DNA from: Ceratobasidium sp. AG-K
Taxonomy: Eukaryota > Basidiomycota > Agaricomycetes > Cantharellales > Ceratobasidiaceae
Reading direction: 5' to 3'
NCBI GenBank assembly: GCA_037039685.1
Contig: JAWNGF010000012.1
Coordinates: forward strand, 372,001-436,000
DNA: 64,000 bases
The position numbers and the translations under genes were made by a program. The stretch's first letter is position 1, and each line of letters starts with the position of its first letter. Of the stretch, positions 33,041 to 45,600 are shown piece by piece. The notes below the pieces were generated by a model. The model did not search any database and was not told where the DNA came from. It was given only the letters and a program-made list of their open reading frames with translations.

Positions 33041-34985
33041 ATGATGGTCGTCGATGCGGATAACTCTGCTCTCGCAAGCAATACAGCCGATGGAACGAGC
33101 GTTAATCAGAATATCGAAGAAACCCCGCCCACGAACGCTCCTACCTCTGAGTTTACGGATGACTGGACGGATTTGGATAAAATTTCCGCGATTATTACAT
33201 CCGAAAAGCCGTGGGTTTCTTCTCTCGGTGGCTTTGTGATGCTTGCCTACTGAATTCTCAAATACCAGGAGTGTGCTCAAACGGCCTATGAAGCCCACGG
33301 CCACAATTCTCCTCATTGGAGAAACAGGGACCGGCAAGACTACGTTCATGTCTCTACTAGTTAACTTGCTCCAAGGGAGATCCGTGTACGAGCTGGAGGA
33401 TATGCACAACCAGGATAACGAGTCCGGACTCAGCAAGATCCAGAGCCAGACGACCTCGGCTGCGCTTTACACCGTGACGACTTCAGACGGCTTTGTTCTC
33501 AACATTCTTGACACCCCTGGCTTGGCCGACACGCGCGGGATCGATCAGGACAACCAGCACAAAGCCGAGATCAACCGAGCCATCAAGGAGTTTGTCACCT
33601 CGATCGATGCAGTTATTATCATGGCCAACGGCACTGTTCAACGACTTTCTGCTGCGACCGCGTACACTCTCAATATTATTACCACCATGTTTCCCCATTC
33701 CATCATCGATAACGTCGGACTAATGTTCACAAATTGTGACCCACTTTCGCTCAACTTTCAAATGGAGAGCCTCCCCTCTGAACTTAGGCAATCCCCAGGC
33801 TGGGTTATTCAAAATCCCCTTGCTTTAGTTAAGAACTTCCGGTCAGAGACGAATAGGGCTGCTTCACAGGCTGTAACGAAAGCCAGGGAGCGGAAGCTGG
33901 AGTCTGCCTATTGGGAGGCGGTCAACACACTCGACGAATGGCTTGGTTGGCTTGACCAACGCGAAGCCAAGCCGACCAAAGATATCAACGAGCTTTATGA
34001 GAAATCAGTGCACATCGAGTCGAGGGTCGGGGTAGCTTTGTCCCATATCACATCTCTAAGCAAGAAGCGGAACGAGTGGGAGCAGATTTCGGAGGAACTC
34101 AACTCGACCAAGGCCGTAGGTGCATTTTCGTCGTCTTACATGATGACCGTTTCTGAATAATCACCTGCAATAATCCAGTATATAGATGGTATTGAAGCGT
34201 CGATTCTTCGACAGCAAGAAGCAGTGACTTGGGAATTGAAAGAGTCCGAGAATTATAATCTCATATGCATGCAAGAAGGTTGCCATAGTAATTGTGATTG
34301 CCCAAGCCTGGAGCGCATACACAAGGCGAAGCGATGGTCATACAATTGGATGGTCTTACCTGGAATTGGGGCGTCAGCTCTGACTATTGGGGAGATAGGT
34401 TGGGCAGCTGCATGCGGAGTGGGGATGGCAGCGACGGCAGGAGGAGCTGTGATTGTGGGTGCAGCGCTCTGGTTGTTCTCGCGGCCGTTGGGATGCGAAG
34501 CCTGCCATCATTCCGCTCTTCAACATCGCTTCTACAAGCTCACCCATGCCCCGAGGCACGGTCTTGTGGATGAAGAGACTACACGAAGATTCACGGAAGC
34601 ACAGACAACCGAGCAGAAGCAGCAAACCGCCAAAGAGGTCGTACAGGAGGAGCTCAACAAAATCCAAGCCGATATGAACGAGACAGAATCTATTCTCCGC
34701 GATCTCATCGATGAGTTCAACCAAATTTCCCTCAGTGGAAATTTTGTGGGGCATGTCCGTTCAGTTATCCAGATCCTCGAACTTCGCGAGCGCGAGCTAC
34801 AATCCAAGGCGGGTACTGACCTCGAATGTAACCTTGTGCGCGAGAGCATTGCGAAGCTCAAGGAAAAGATGCACTTCTTGGAGGATCAGACTGGAGAGTG
34901 TGTGAATGGAAACTGGAAGACGGTGAGCAAGTCGAAAGGGTTTTCCAAAACTGTTCTTCTGGATTGCGACTATGAGCGGGATTAG
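33041..34985 (+). CDS. P-loop GTPase with Cys-rich, hydrophobic and coiled-coil parts (copy 1)
   Basis: Three exons (33041-33210, 33269-34115, 34179-34985) give 1,824 bases, 607 residues. Residues 1-56 are acidic. The G domain starts at about 67: P-loop GETGTGKT (74-81), DTPG as G3, and TNCD at the G4 position. AIG1/Toc-like and septin-like GTPases share this style. Residues about 369-380 contain four Cys (CMQEGCHSNCDC). A Gly/Ala-rich hydrophobic stretch follows (about 396-438), then GCEACHH, then a long predicted coiled coil (about 465-585). The likely role is a membrane-associated switch; the partner is unknown. Copy 2 downstream has exons 1 and 2 of identical length. Confidence 0.82.
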
Positions 34986-35789
34986 GTGTCGTTTTGATTT
35001 GTTTATAGTCAATGAGTAGCGCGGTACGAATTAACTGTCCCGGGCGTCTGAACTCTGCGTCTGGTTTGAGACATGTAGTTCCTCTTGTTTGCGGTCATCT
35101 TGAGTGGGATAGCTCGCTGCGTCTTACTAATGTATATTTGAATCCATGTGTTTACAGCTTTTGTCTCACGAAGACCGAAATTGCTATATCCCTGCAGACA
35201 TATATTGATACGCATATACGGTGATTCCGTAACCTTCCAAAAACACCCAAAAACACGCTAGCGGCTGCTCAACCTCAATTTGTGCAAAAAATTCACGTCT
35301 TCAGGATTGCGTGAAGCTGCAAGTGTTGGCTCCTGGGAACGGTGTGGATTCACAGGCAAGGTGCGAGATTGCGCCAGCCGGTAAACTAGGGTGGGTGGCA
35401 GAAGTCAACGTCCACGGTTGGGTGAGTGCTAACGCGCACGTCTGTAAAACCTACGTCGGGAAAAATCAATTGGGCTTTGGAGAGCTCACGAGATCTCCAG
35501 GGCAAGTAATTGGTGTTAGATGGCCCCCCTGGCTATCGTATGGCCATCGTAATCCCCAGGCGCCTGCTCCGGAGCACTAGGTGAGCAACGGCAATTCTAT
35601 TGAGTTCGAATTAGACTGCTAGCCCTCCGGAGATTTTAGATTTTTCCCAACGTACCGGTCAGGGTGCCCCAGGAGCAATATTGGAGCCGTCCAGAAGATG
35701 CGGCGTTCGATGGAACTGACCGACACCACTTCCCCACATCTCTGGGACATTCTCAACAAAGAGGACCTACTTCCACAGGTCCTAACCTC
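34986..35789. other. Intergenic, no gene recognised
   Basis: About 800 bases between GTPase copy 1 and the broken copy. A frame at 35311-35580 has no recognisable features. Confidence 0.45.
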
Positions 35790-36000
35790 CAGAGGTGAAC
35801 GTGGCTGTGCTGAAGCACCAAACGGACGCTCAGATAGAGGTAATCGACCAGAATTACCTCGTAGCTGTTGCACCCTCAACGAGTGGGTGGATTGGGTTGA
35901 TGAACGCGAGATCAAACCAACCAAGGAGATTAATGGCCCATATGAGAGAATATTCGAAATTGAATGAACTATCGTACCATTCCTGTCCTCTATCAGATCT
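35790..36000 (+). pseudogene. Fragment of a third GTPase copy
   Basis: At about 35860-35968 the sequence encodes TLNEWVDWVDEREIKPTKEI, closely matching TLDEWLGWLDQREAKPTKDI of copy 1 and TLDLWLHWLDQRQARPTREI of copy 2. Just upstream the similarity continues in a different frame (NYLVAVAPST against YREAVSTL of copy 2), so a frameshift is present. The G domain and the C-terminal half are missing here. Confidence 0.75.
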
Positions 36001-36416
36001 CTGGCAACAGTCGATGTAGGCCCACAGGCTCTCTTTTGGACTCGAGTAGGAATCCTTGGGACAAAAACATACGGGGATGGTAGTGCTGGACCCTGGCGTT
36101 TTCGAGAGCCAAAACTGTTTAGCGAGACATACAACTCTGGCTATATGCGGACTATGATGCCATCTCCTGTAGTTCTACGCAAACGAGCTTATACAGTGGT
36201 TTGATACAATATAAAATGATTTACCCAGAACCACCTTGTTCGCCAAGGTCACTTCCCCCATTGTCGAAGCCCATTTTTGCTGGGGGTTCGAGAGCCCAAA
36301 TACTTGATGCACTGCCACTCAAAAGTGATGGTCACGTTACAGTTGATGATTACCTACCATTGACAAGGGTGTACGTGGCTACCACCTCCCTCTCCAGCCT
36401 AAGCTCGACCCTTACC

Positions 36417-38365
36417 ATGATAATTAAAGACCCAAATAGCTTAGCTGATGTACCCGACCAAACTGGTTCAATGGACTTCAGTCATAATCCTGAAGCAGCC
36501 GCGCACGCGGATATTTCTACTCCTGAGCAACTAGATGAATGGACTGACGTGAACCCAATTCCTATGTTTACTGCGCCAGACAACCCGTGGGTTTTATTTA
36601 CAAGTGTCTTCACGCATGCATGACAGCTGAGGCTTCCGACAACCAGGAGCGCACTCAAACGACCCAGCAAACCAATAGCCACAATCCTCCTTATTGGGGA
36701 AACCGGGACTGGCAAAACTACATTTATGTCTCTGCTAGTCAACCTATTCCAAGGCAGATCCATCTTCGAGCTAAAAGATGTGCATAACGAGAGCAGCGAG
36801 TCTGGACTCAGCAAAACTCAAAGCCAAACAACCTCCGCTACACTATACACCGTAACGACATCAGACGGCTTCATCCTCAACATTCTCGACACCCCTGGCT
36901 TGGCCGACACGCGTGGAATCGATCAGGACAATCAACACAAGGCAGAGATCAACCGGGCCATCAAGGAGTTTGTTACTTCGATTGACGCGGTTATTATCAT
37001 GGCCAACGGCACTGTTCAGCGACTGTCTGTAGCGACTGACTACACTCTCAACGTTATCGCCACTATGTTTCCCCATTCCATCATCGATAACATTGGGCTG
37101 GTGCTCACAAACTCTGACCCGCTTTCCCTGAACTTTCAAAGGGAAAGCCTTCCTCCTAGCTTGAGGGAATGCCCATACTGGGTCATTCAAAATCCCCTCG
37201 CTTTAGCTAAAAAGTATCGATCGGAGACAACTAAATTCGTACCGGGGCCCATGCTTGAGACCATGAAGGGAAAACTTGAGACGGGTTACCGTGAAGCTGT
37301 TTCCACACTCGACCTCTGGCTGCACTGGCTTGACCAACGCCAGGCCAGGCCGACCAGGGAGATCAACGACCTTTATGAGAAATCAATCCACATCGAGTCT
37401 AGGGTCGGGGTGGCTTTGTCGCATATTACATCCCTGGCCGAGAAACGCACCGAGTGGGAGAGAATATCGACCGAGTTGAACTCGGCCACTGCGGTGAGCC
37501 TATTATTGCGTCCAGGGGTCGGTCCTATTTAACTTACGCGTTTGATAAATAGGCTAGAGAGGATATAGAAGCGTCAATTGCTGAACAACAAGCGGCCTCC
37601 CGCTGGGAACTCCAAGAAACCGAGGGCAAAAACCTGATATGTATGCAGGAGGGTTGTCATCATAATTGCGAGTCCCCCTCGCTGAGGCGTATTCTCGAGG
37701 CCAAACCATGGACATACAGCTGGATGTGCTTGCACGTAGTGGGGGCAACTGCTGCATCCGCCCTAACCTTGAATGAAATTGGATGGATGGCTGCCTGTGC
37801 GGCGGGAGTAGCAACAACAGCAGGCGTGGCCGGGCTGGTAGGGGTAGGGCTCTGGTGGTTCTCGGGCTCGTCGCTGGCGAGGTGCGATACATGTGCCCAT
37901 ACGGTCCTACAGCACCGCCTCTATAGGCTGACGCGTGTTGAGATCCGTGGTGAAGTAGGCCAGGAGACGCAACGGAGGTTTGCAGACGCACAAACAACGG
38001 AGGAGACGCTAAGAATTGCCAAGGAGACCGTGCAGGGGGAGCTCCACAGGATCCAAGTCCAAACGGAAAAGGTTCAAGCTACTCTTCGCAATCTGATTGA
38101 CCAGTACAATCAGATCTCCCTCAATGGCAATTTCGTAGGGCACATTCGCTCAGTCATCGATATTCTCGAGCTCCGCGAACAAGATCTACGGCTCAAACCT
38201 GGCACCGAAGCCGAGTTGGAGGTCATTGCCGAGAGTATAGGAAAGCTCAAGGAAAAGATGAAGTTCTTGGAGGAACAAACTAAGGTGGCCGCGGGAGTTA
38301 ACTGGAGAACTGTGACTCATGGGAATGGTTTTTCGGTGACTTCCCTCCCTGATTCGACTTGTTGA
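36417..38365 (+). CDS. P-loop GTPase with Cys-rich, hydrophobic and coiled-coil parts (copy 2)
   Basis: Exons 36417-36586, 36647-37493 and 37553-38365 sum to 1,830 bases, 609 residues. Exons 1 and 2 are exactly 170 and 847 bases, as in copy 1. Motifs: GETGTGKT, DTPGLADTRGIDQDNQ, and TNSD at G4 (TNCD in copy 1). The Cys cluster CMQEGCHHNC, a Gly/Ala-rich hydrophobic stretch, a CDTC pair and the coiled coil are kept. The start at 36417 mirrors copy 1; the frame is open further upstream to 36201, but that part has no counterpart in copy 1. Strong similarity in the G domain with more drift in exon 1 and the C-terminus suggests selection on GTP binding or recent gene conversion. Confidence 0.82.
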
Positions 38366-38801
38366 GCATGTCAAAGCTAGTTAATGTTTCAGTTACTCAT
38401 ATGTGTATCGTATGGCCAGCCAAGTCTCCCCCATCGATCGGTTAAACATTTTCAGTTTGGCTTATTAGATAATGTGTGAAATGTGATGGCGCGGCGAGAA
38501 TCGCACTATATGAGACCGGGTCTGTCGACTGAAGCCTTCACGAGTACCCACAGGAAGAATTCACGGCAGAATATGCTGCGTAGTACGGCCATGGGACGTG
38601 CTTAATATCCCGCGTATTCGATTTTATTTGAAGCAATCTATAAATTGACACGAGATAATAAGTTATGGCTTTTATCTTCCTTGTGCTTCGGGACGGCGCC
38701 CAACCGGGGGTGCGCTGATAGCGCGATCAGGGTCCGCGCCGGAATGAGCTTGTGGCTGTGCCAAATTTTGTTGTGGTCTTGATCAGTTCTCGACCTCGAC
38801 G
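38366..38801. other. Intergenic, BMS1 promoter region
   Basis: About 440 bases with no gene recognised. BMS1 starts at 38802. Confidence 0.5.
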
Positions 38802-41800
38802 ATGGACGACAAGCCACACAAGGCGCACCACGCATCGCAATCGGGTGCCAAGGCGGAGAAGAAGGCAAAGTCCAAAGGCAAAGGCAAGGCAGATCATGGC
38901 AAGGGGTATAATGAAAAGGTGAGTTGGTCGAGTTTGTGCAGCAGGCTGAGCTCATTCGGTCGCAGGCGTTTGCTCCCAAATCAGGCCGAAATGCCGACAG
39001 ACAGGGCCGACGAGCAGCTGAGAAGGACCAGACTCGTTTGCATGTGCCACTTGTCAACAGAACTCCTGATGACGAACCTCCGCCGGTTATCGTTGCAATT
39101 GTCGGGCCACCGGGGGTATGTTCGGTGCATTGGAGAAACAATCACGCTGACAGTGACATAGGTTGGAAAAACGACACTAGTCAAGAGCTTGGTAAAGCGC
39201 TACACTAAACACACCTTGTCAGAAGTCAAGGGGCCTATCACCGTCGTCACTGGTACGTTAAGCCGTGCTTCTGGCCTGACCTCGCTCACGTTTCGCTAGG
39301 GAAGAAACGTCGGTTAACATTTATCGAATGCAACAACGACCTCAACTCGATGATCGACGTTGGCAAAATCGCCGACCTTGTCCTACTTATGATTGACGGC
39401 AGCTTTGGCTTTGAAATGGTTCGTGCCTTGCTCCCTTCTCTCTCGGCGCGCTTACATTCTTGATAGGAAACGTTCGAATTCCTAAACATCCTTCAAGCCC
39501 ATGGCTTTCCTAAAGTCATCGGCGTCCTCACTCATCTCGATCTGATCAAGAAACTCCATACCCAACGCGAAACCAAAAAGCAACTAAAAAAGAGGTTCTG
39601 GGCCGAGATCTACCAGGGTGCCAAGCTATTCTACCTCTCAGGCGTACTCAATGGGCGGTACCCGGACACCGAGATTCAAAACCTGTCTCGGTTCATTTCG
39701 GTCATGAAATTTCGTCCATTGGTCTTCCGAAACTCTCATCCTTACGTGCTCGCCGACCGGATACAAGACTTGACACCGCGTGAGACGGTTAGGAAAACTC
39801 CTGCAGTTGATCGGACAGTGACGGTATACGGCTATCTTCGTGGCACGAACCTTCGCGAAAGCACCAAGGTTCACATACCCGGCGCAGGTGACCTCGCAAT
39901 CAAATCAATCACACGCCTAGCGGACCCTTGCCCTCTTCCCACTGCAGACAGCGAGAAACGCCGCAAACTTAGCGAAAAGCAAAAGCTTATCCATGCGCCG
40001 ATGAGCGATGTGGGTGGCGTGATGTACGACAAAGATGCGGTGTATATCAATGTTCCGGGGAACTTCACAAGGGGCGAAGATTCAGGTGAGTGTAGAACCC
40101 GGGATAAATTTGGTGGTACTTAATGCGTCTCCAGGTCCTCAAGGAGAAGGAGAACGGATGGTTATGGATTTGCAAGACGTAACTCATACATTGGCGGACC
40201 AACTCTCTCAAAGCCACATTCGCCTCCTGGGCACATCGACCGCTCCCCTTCAAGTCAACGGCGACGACGCTCTTTCTGATGACGATAGCGCGAGCGAAGG
40301 AGAGTGGTCTGATGAGGAGTCAGATGGCTCTGGCCCCGACTCTCAGTCAGATGACGAGGACACTGATCCTGTCGCTCCTGGTTCTGGAGACCGTGGTCGG
40401 ACGACACCCCGCCAACCACGTTCCATAAATAATTTGGGCTCATCTCGCGAGACGGCCGGGAACGTTGAGTATGCAGAGAGTGACTCGGAACTGGGCGATG
40501 GGTTTGGCGAGGGTCTGGAGCAGGATGAGGAGGGGCTGGATTTGGGAGACGAGGATGGGTCAGATGACGATATCGAGGAGGGAGAAGAAGTTGGGTCTGA
40601 GGACGAGGAAGCGCCACGATGGAAATCGAACCTCGCCTCTCGCGCGGAACGCTCATTCCGCACACGACGCAAGGACTGGACGCGGCTTATCTACAGTTCA
40701 AACCTAACCCCTCAACAAGTTGTTTTTGGAGAGGCCGCGGCCGCGTCCGGCTCAGCACCCCAGGACGAGGACGAGGACGAGTTATTCACGGTCAAACGCC
40801 AAGCTGTACAAGGGGAGGAGGTATTCGACCAGACCAAGGAAGCCACTGACAGCAAGGCGTTATCGGCGTGGGAGGACGAAGAGATGCTCGACTCGATACG
40901 CCACTTGTTCATCACGGGCGAGTCTAAACCCAAGACCGAGGGACAAGACGAAAACGGAGACCCGTACGAGGACGATGCCGAGGGTGGGTTCGAGGATCTC
41001 GAAGCCCCAGCTGAAGACTCCGAGGCCGCTTGTGCAACAGCCCTCGCGGCTAAAAAGGAGGCGCTCAAGCGGAAATTCGACGAGCAATACGACGACCCGG
41101 ACGAGGACCCGACGGCCAATATGGACTTTTACGATCAGAAGAAGGATGAAATCGCGCGCCAACTTGCTCTCAACCGTGCCGAGTTTCAGAACATGGATGA
41201 GGAATCTCGTGCTCTGGTTGAAGGCCATCGGGCGGGAGCTTACGTGCGCATCGAGCTCGATAACGTCCCTTGCGAATTGATCGACAACTTTGATCCCGCA
41301 TTTCCTATCGTGGTTGGAGGCCTCCTCCCTGCGGAAGAGCGATTCGGCTTTGTCCAAGTTCGAATCAAGCGACACAGGTGGTATACTCGCACTCTCAAGA
41401 CCAACGACCCGCTCATCTTCTCCATTGGGTGGCGCCGATTCCAGTCTTTGCCGATTTACTCTCTCGACGATCATAGCATTCGCATGCGCATGCTCAAGTA
41501 TACCCCTGAACATATGCATTGTTATGCTACATTCTACGGCCCAGTCTCATTGCCTGGCACTGGTTTCTGCGCATTCAATTCGCTCAATGGCAGCGCACCT
41601 GGGTTCCGTGTCTCGGCGAGTGGAGTAGTACTTGATATCGACCGCTCGGTCACAATTGTCAAGAAGCTAAAGCTCACAGGCACCCCATACAAGATTTTCA
41701 AGAACACGGCATTTATCAAGGATATGTTCAACTCAGCGCTCGAGGTGGCCAAGTTTGAGGGTGCGAATATTCGCACAGTCTCTGGTATTCGAGGCCAAAT

Positions 41801-42535
41801 TAAGAAGGCTCAGGCGAAACCGGATGGGGCATTCCGTGCTACATTTGAAGACAAGGTGTTGATGAGTGGTGGGTTTCCAGTTGCGTTGAATTAAAAATAT
41901 CTGGCTGAATTTCGTTCAGATATTGTGTTCCTACGTGCCTGGTACTCGATCTTGCCTCGCAAGTTCTATAACCCGGTTACATCGCTACTCCTGGCGGACA
42001 AGGATCGGTGGCAGGGGATGCGACTAACCGGACAAGTACGAAGAGCCGAGGGATTAAAGACCCCGCTCGCTGTCAATTCTACATACAAGGTTCGTCCTGT
42101 TCGACTTCTTCATACCGTAGCCTCATATGATTTTAGGCTGTGGATCGACCATCAAGGCGCTTCAATCCACTAAAAATTCCCCGCAAACTTCAAGCCGACC
42201 TTCCTTACGCATCCAAGACCAAAATCACCCGACCCCAAAGCCACCCTACTTACATGCAGAAACGGGCTGTTGTGTTGGAGCCAGAGGAACGCAAGGCCCT
42301 CAGCCTCATTCAACAAATTCGTGCTGTGCGCAAGGATCAAGTGATTCGGCGACGAGAGAAGCAAGGCGAGCGCAAAGCGGCACATCGTAAAAAGCTCGAA
42401 ACAGTGGAAGCGAAAAAGGAAGACAAGCGCAAGGAGGAGCGTAAGGAGTACATGCGAGTTGCTGGCCAGAAAGCCAAACGAGCATCCGAGGGAGGTGGTG
42501 GACGAGGACCGAAACGGGCGAGGAGAGACTCGTAA
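38802..42535 (+). CDS. BMS1: Ribosome biogenesis GTPase BMS1
   Basis: Nucleolar GTPase of the small-subunit processome that works with Rcl1 in 18S rRNA maturation. Eight exons (38802-38918, 38966-39115, 39162-39252, 39300-39418, 39467-40085, 40135-41868, 41920-42089, 42137-42535) sum to 3,399 bases, 1,132 residues, close to the family length. The N-terminus is Lys-rich. The P-loop GPPGVGKTT (residues 86-94) spans an intron. THLD lies at the G4 position. A long acidic stretch (about 40280-40620 and 40740-41100) precedes the conserved C-terminal RIELDNVPCE, RIKRHRWYTRTLKTNDPLIFSIGWRRFQ and FLRAWY blocks and a basic tail. It converges on the CSC1-like gene with 108 bases between stops. Confidence 0.95.
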
Positions 42536-42643
42536 CATGCTATCAATTGTCGTCTATTATAATTATACATGGAATCAAGAAGCTGAAGCTGCTGTGGGAT
42601 ATCATATATGTACGTGTGGAATCGTTAAGAATAAAAAGTTTCG

Positions 42644-45600
42644 TTATATGCGACTTGGGTTAGGCTCATCCCCTCGCGAGTTTGCTCTCGCATACATCCA
42701 TGCGGTCCATTTGCGTGGCGCAGTAAGGTGCTCAGACTCTTGCAGCTCTTGCCGAATACGCTCCTCGGTTGCTGTCCTCTCCTCCTCGCAGACCTCGCGC
42801 AAGAGGGCTTGGCGGACCGAAACAGCCACACTCGCTCCAGTATTGGCCCGTGGACGATTGGGGCTGAACGGGACTTCCTCCTGACTCCGTCTCCTATCGT
42901 GATAGCTTCGGCCGATGGAAAGGCCAGAAGCTAGCCTACGGAGCGTGGGAGGGGCAAAGCCATGCTCACTCGGCAGAAATTGGGCTTGGACGTTCAAATT
43001 AGGCTGCAAGGCGGGATCGGCGTTGACACCGACAGAATGCGAGCGTAGACGGTTTGGTGAGATAGGCGACAGCAAATTGGCGCCAGATCTTCGTACGCCG
43101 GCCGAAACTGAGCGGAGCGCAGCCGAAGCGCGGAGTCGCCTAGATTCAATCGTGCTCCCAGAAGGTCTTCTCGAAAAGATGCTCCTTGTATCTTCAATTG
43201 ACTCAAAGTCCTCGCCGACGTCTCCGTGATCTATACGATCGGCAATGACCGAAGATACGGCAATGTTCTCCTCGCCTGTATACTCCGTGAACGGATCCAT
43301 GATCGTACCATCCACCATGCTACCAAGTGCGGCTTCTTCATCCAGGTGAATAGACTCAGCCATATCACCAGAGTCTGTGTCGGATGTCAATGCGCGATGC
43401 AAGTCGACCGTGTCGTTCAGATCAAGTAGAGAAAGCGGGTTCTTCGGTAGCCACAGATATTCAGGGATTTTTTGTGTATAAAACGGATTGTCGTACGTCG
43501 CTGTGTTGTCAGGACTATCATCCCAAGGTTGCCGTGCCTCATGAGGAAGTACGAGTGGAACATCTGCGCGAATGGTTTCCCATGAAGCTTGTCGTGTGAT
43601 GCGGCGCTCCGGAACGGGCGGAGGAGCAAGGTGGGTAGAACGGACAGGACTATCAAAATGAGCTGGGCGAGGAGGAAGTGGTGGCGGCTGCGGTTTGAAC
43701 GGATTCGGAAGTCGGCGGTCTGCGTGAGGCGGGCGAGTACGGCCAATGGTTGAGTACGTATGCGCGTCTTGAGGAGAATGCCAAGTGACAACACGTTGTG
43801 CCATTCGGCTCAACTGTCCAGTACTAGCCGTGTTGTTGTCGCCGCTTCCTGAAGCCTTTTCGTGGCCCTCCCCACACGCCCTAGGGGGATCAATGCCACA
43901 AGCGGCGTTGGCCTCTGCAATATCGGCAGCCTCGAACTTGGCACGAGATATTCTCGTTAGACTATAAAGCCCATTAACAACCGGTTCGTCCCAATCTACG
44001 ATCCACTTACTAGAGCTTAGCAAACGCAGTAAGCACCAGCGCAGTTCCAATCATTCCGGCCTGAACGGTTTGTTGTAACAGAAGCATTATTGCCATCAAG
44101 ACAACTTGGACGAGCGTCAATCCTAGACCCGGTCAAGTCAAAAAACCACACACCTTGCGAAAGCATTAATCCGTCCAATGAGTAGCGAAGCTGGGTAGCG
44201 CGGTGAGTAACGTTCGATCAGTAGGGAACTCTCGCTTACAATTCGAATAACAAGGTTTTCAGCATTCCCGTCGTAGATTTTGCGATAAACGTGAACAAAC
44301 TAGAGGCGGGTTCAGCAACTTCCTCAACGGGCTCGGAAACGGGGGACTTACTTGATGCTTGAAAACAGCTGAAGTATCCAAGATCAAAAATTGAGTAATG
44401 GCACCAAAGGTCAGGTTGAGTCGACTTACCCAGTGCAACAACAAAGTATAGCAGAGCAAACGGTAGTATTAAAGGATTTAATATCGAAAACACTAAAATC
44501 TCAGGTTAGTTATCGCTCCTCAAACGAGGGCTGTCGTCACTCACAAAGCGTGATGATGATAACAAGGAGGTGATTTGGCAGCCAGTCTAAAGCCCAAGGT
44601 TAGTATAAATAGGATACCACGCCAATAAAGGGCACCCACAGTAATAGTTGAATGTACGGGCCCTTGTTCCAAACTCCCGGCGCCTGGGCGTTGTCGCTCC
44701 TCGTGCCATTGCGGGATAAACAATGAGCGGCAGCTGTTATTGAAATTATTAGCAAATCTGTAAGAATTCCATAATGCAGACATACGCCGACTATCGACTC
44801 AAAAGTTAGCATCGGTCATGAGAGCATCATTAGAAAACACTCACACAGCCCAAGCTCCAAGCCAGCATGAATCCCAGTTTGGAAAATCACTGTGCCAAGC
44901 CATTAGCTCTAGACTAGTTCATTAACATTCGCAAACTTACACCACCCGACGAAAAATGGCGCGCAAATGGGAATAAGGTTGGCCACCAGCGTAACTACAT
45001 TACCAATTTGTTGCCCGAACGAGGTGAGGAACGACTGCAGCGCCGAGACACCAAAGCAGAAGAAGATCACGACGCTGAAAGAGATTGTCAGTACTGTGCT
45101 CCAAAAATGACTGCCCATCTATGAACTCACTTGCAAATGAGGAACTTGTAATAGCGAGTCAGAATCCTGTCATGTAACCTGGAAAGGACAATGATGTTGT
45201 GCGCCTTTTTTGCGATGAGAAGAAGAAGCATTGGGATGAGGATGGCAAGGAGCGCGACCAGGAAGGTAGGAAGGAACGAGGAGATAAGCTCTTTCTGTAC
45301 ACGATGATTCTCGAGATAGTTCCGCTGCATAACCTAAATCAGCCCTCCAAATAGCAACATTATCCATGTCTACTCACAAATCCGGGGATGAACTGAGACA
45401 ACTTATCGATCGATACAAGACCTTGAAGACAATCGGGTTTGAGCTGAAAATCACAAGGCTAGTAGCTAGCACTCACCGACGAAAAGTGTAACCGGGAAAA
45501 TCCAGAGCACAGTAAAGCCCCTGCAAGCCACAAACATTAGCTCCTGCACAACTCCAGTCAACGTCTCACCCACCAAACACCCATGTTCACCACCCAGTCC

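Noticed and set aside
36280..36300. tRNA-like T-arm (GGGTTCGAGAGCCC)
   Set aside because: No acceptor stem, D-arm or anticodon arm could be fitted around it.
36201..36416. Upstream extension of the second GTPase to 36201
   Set aside because: Copy 1 has no matching extension, and exon 1 counted from the inner ATG is exactly 170 bases in both copies.
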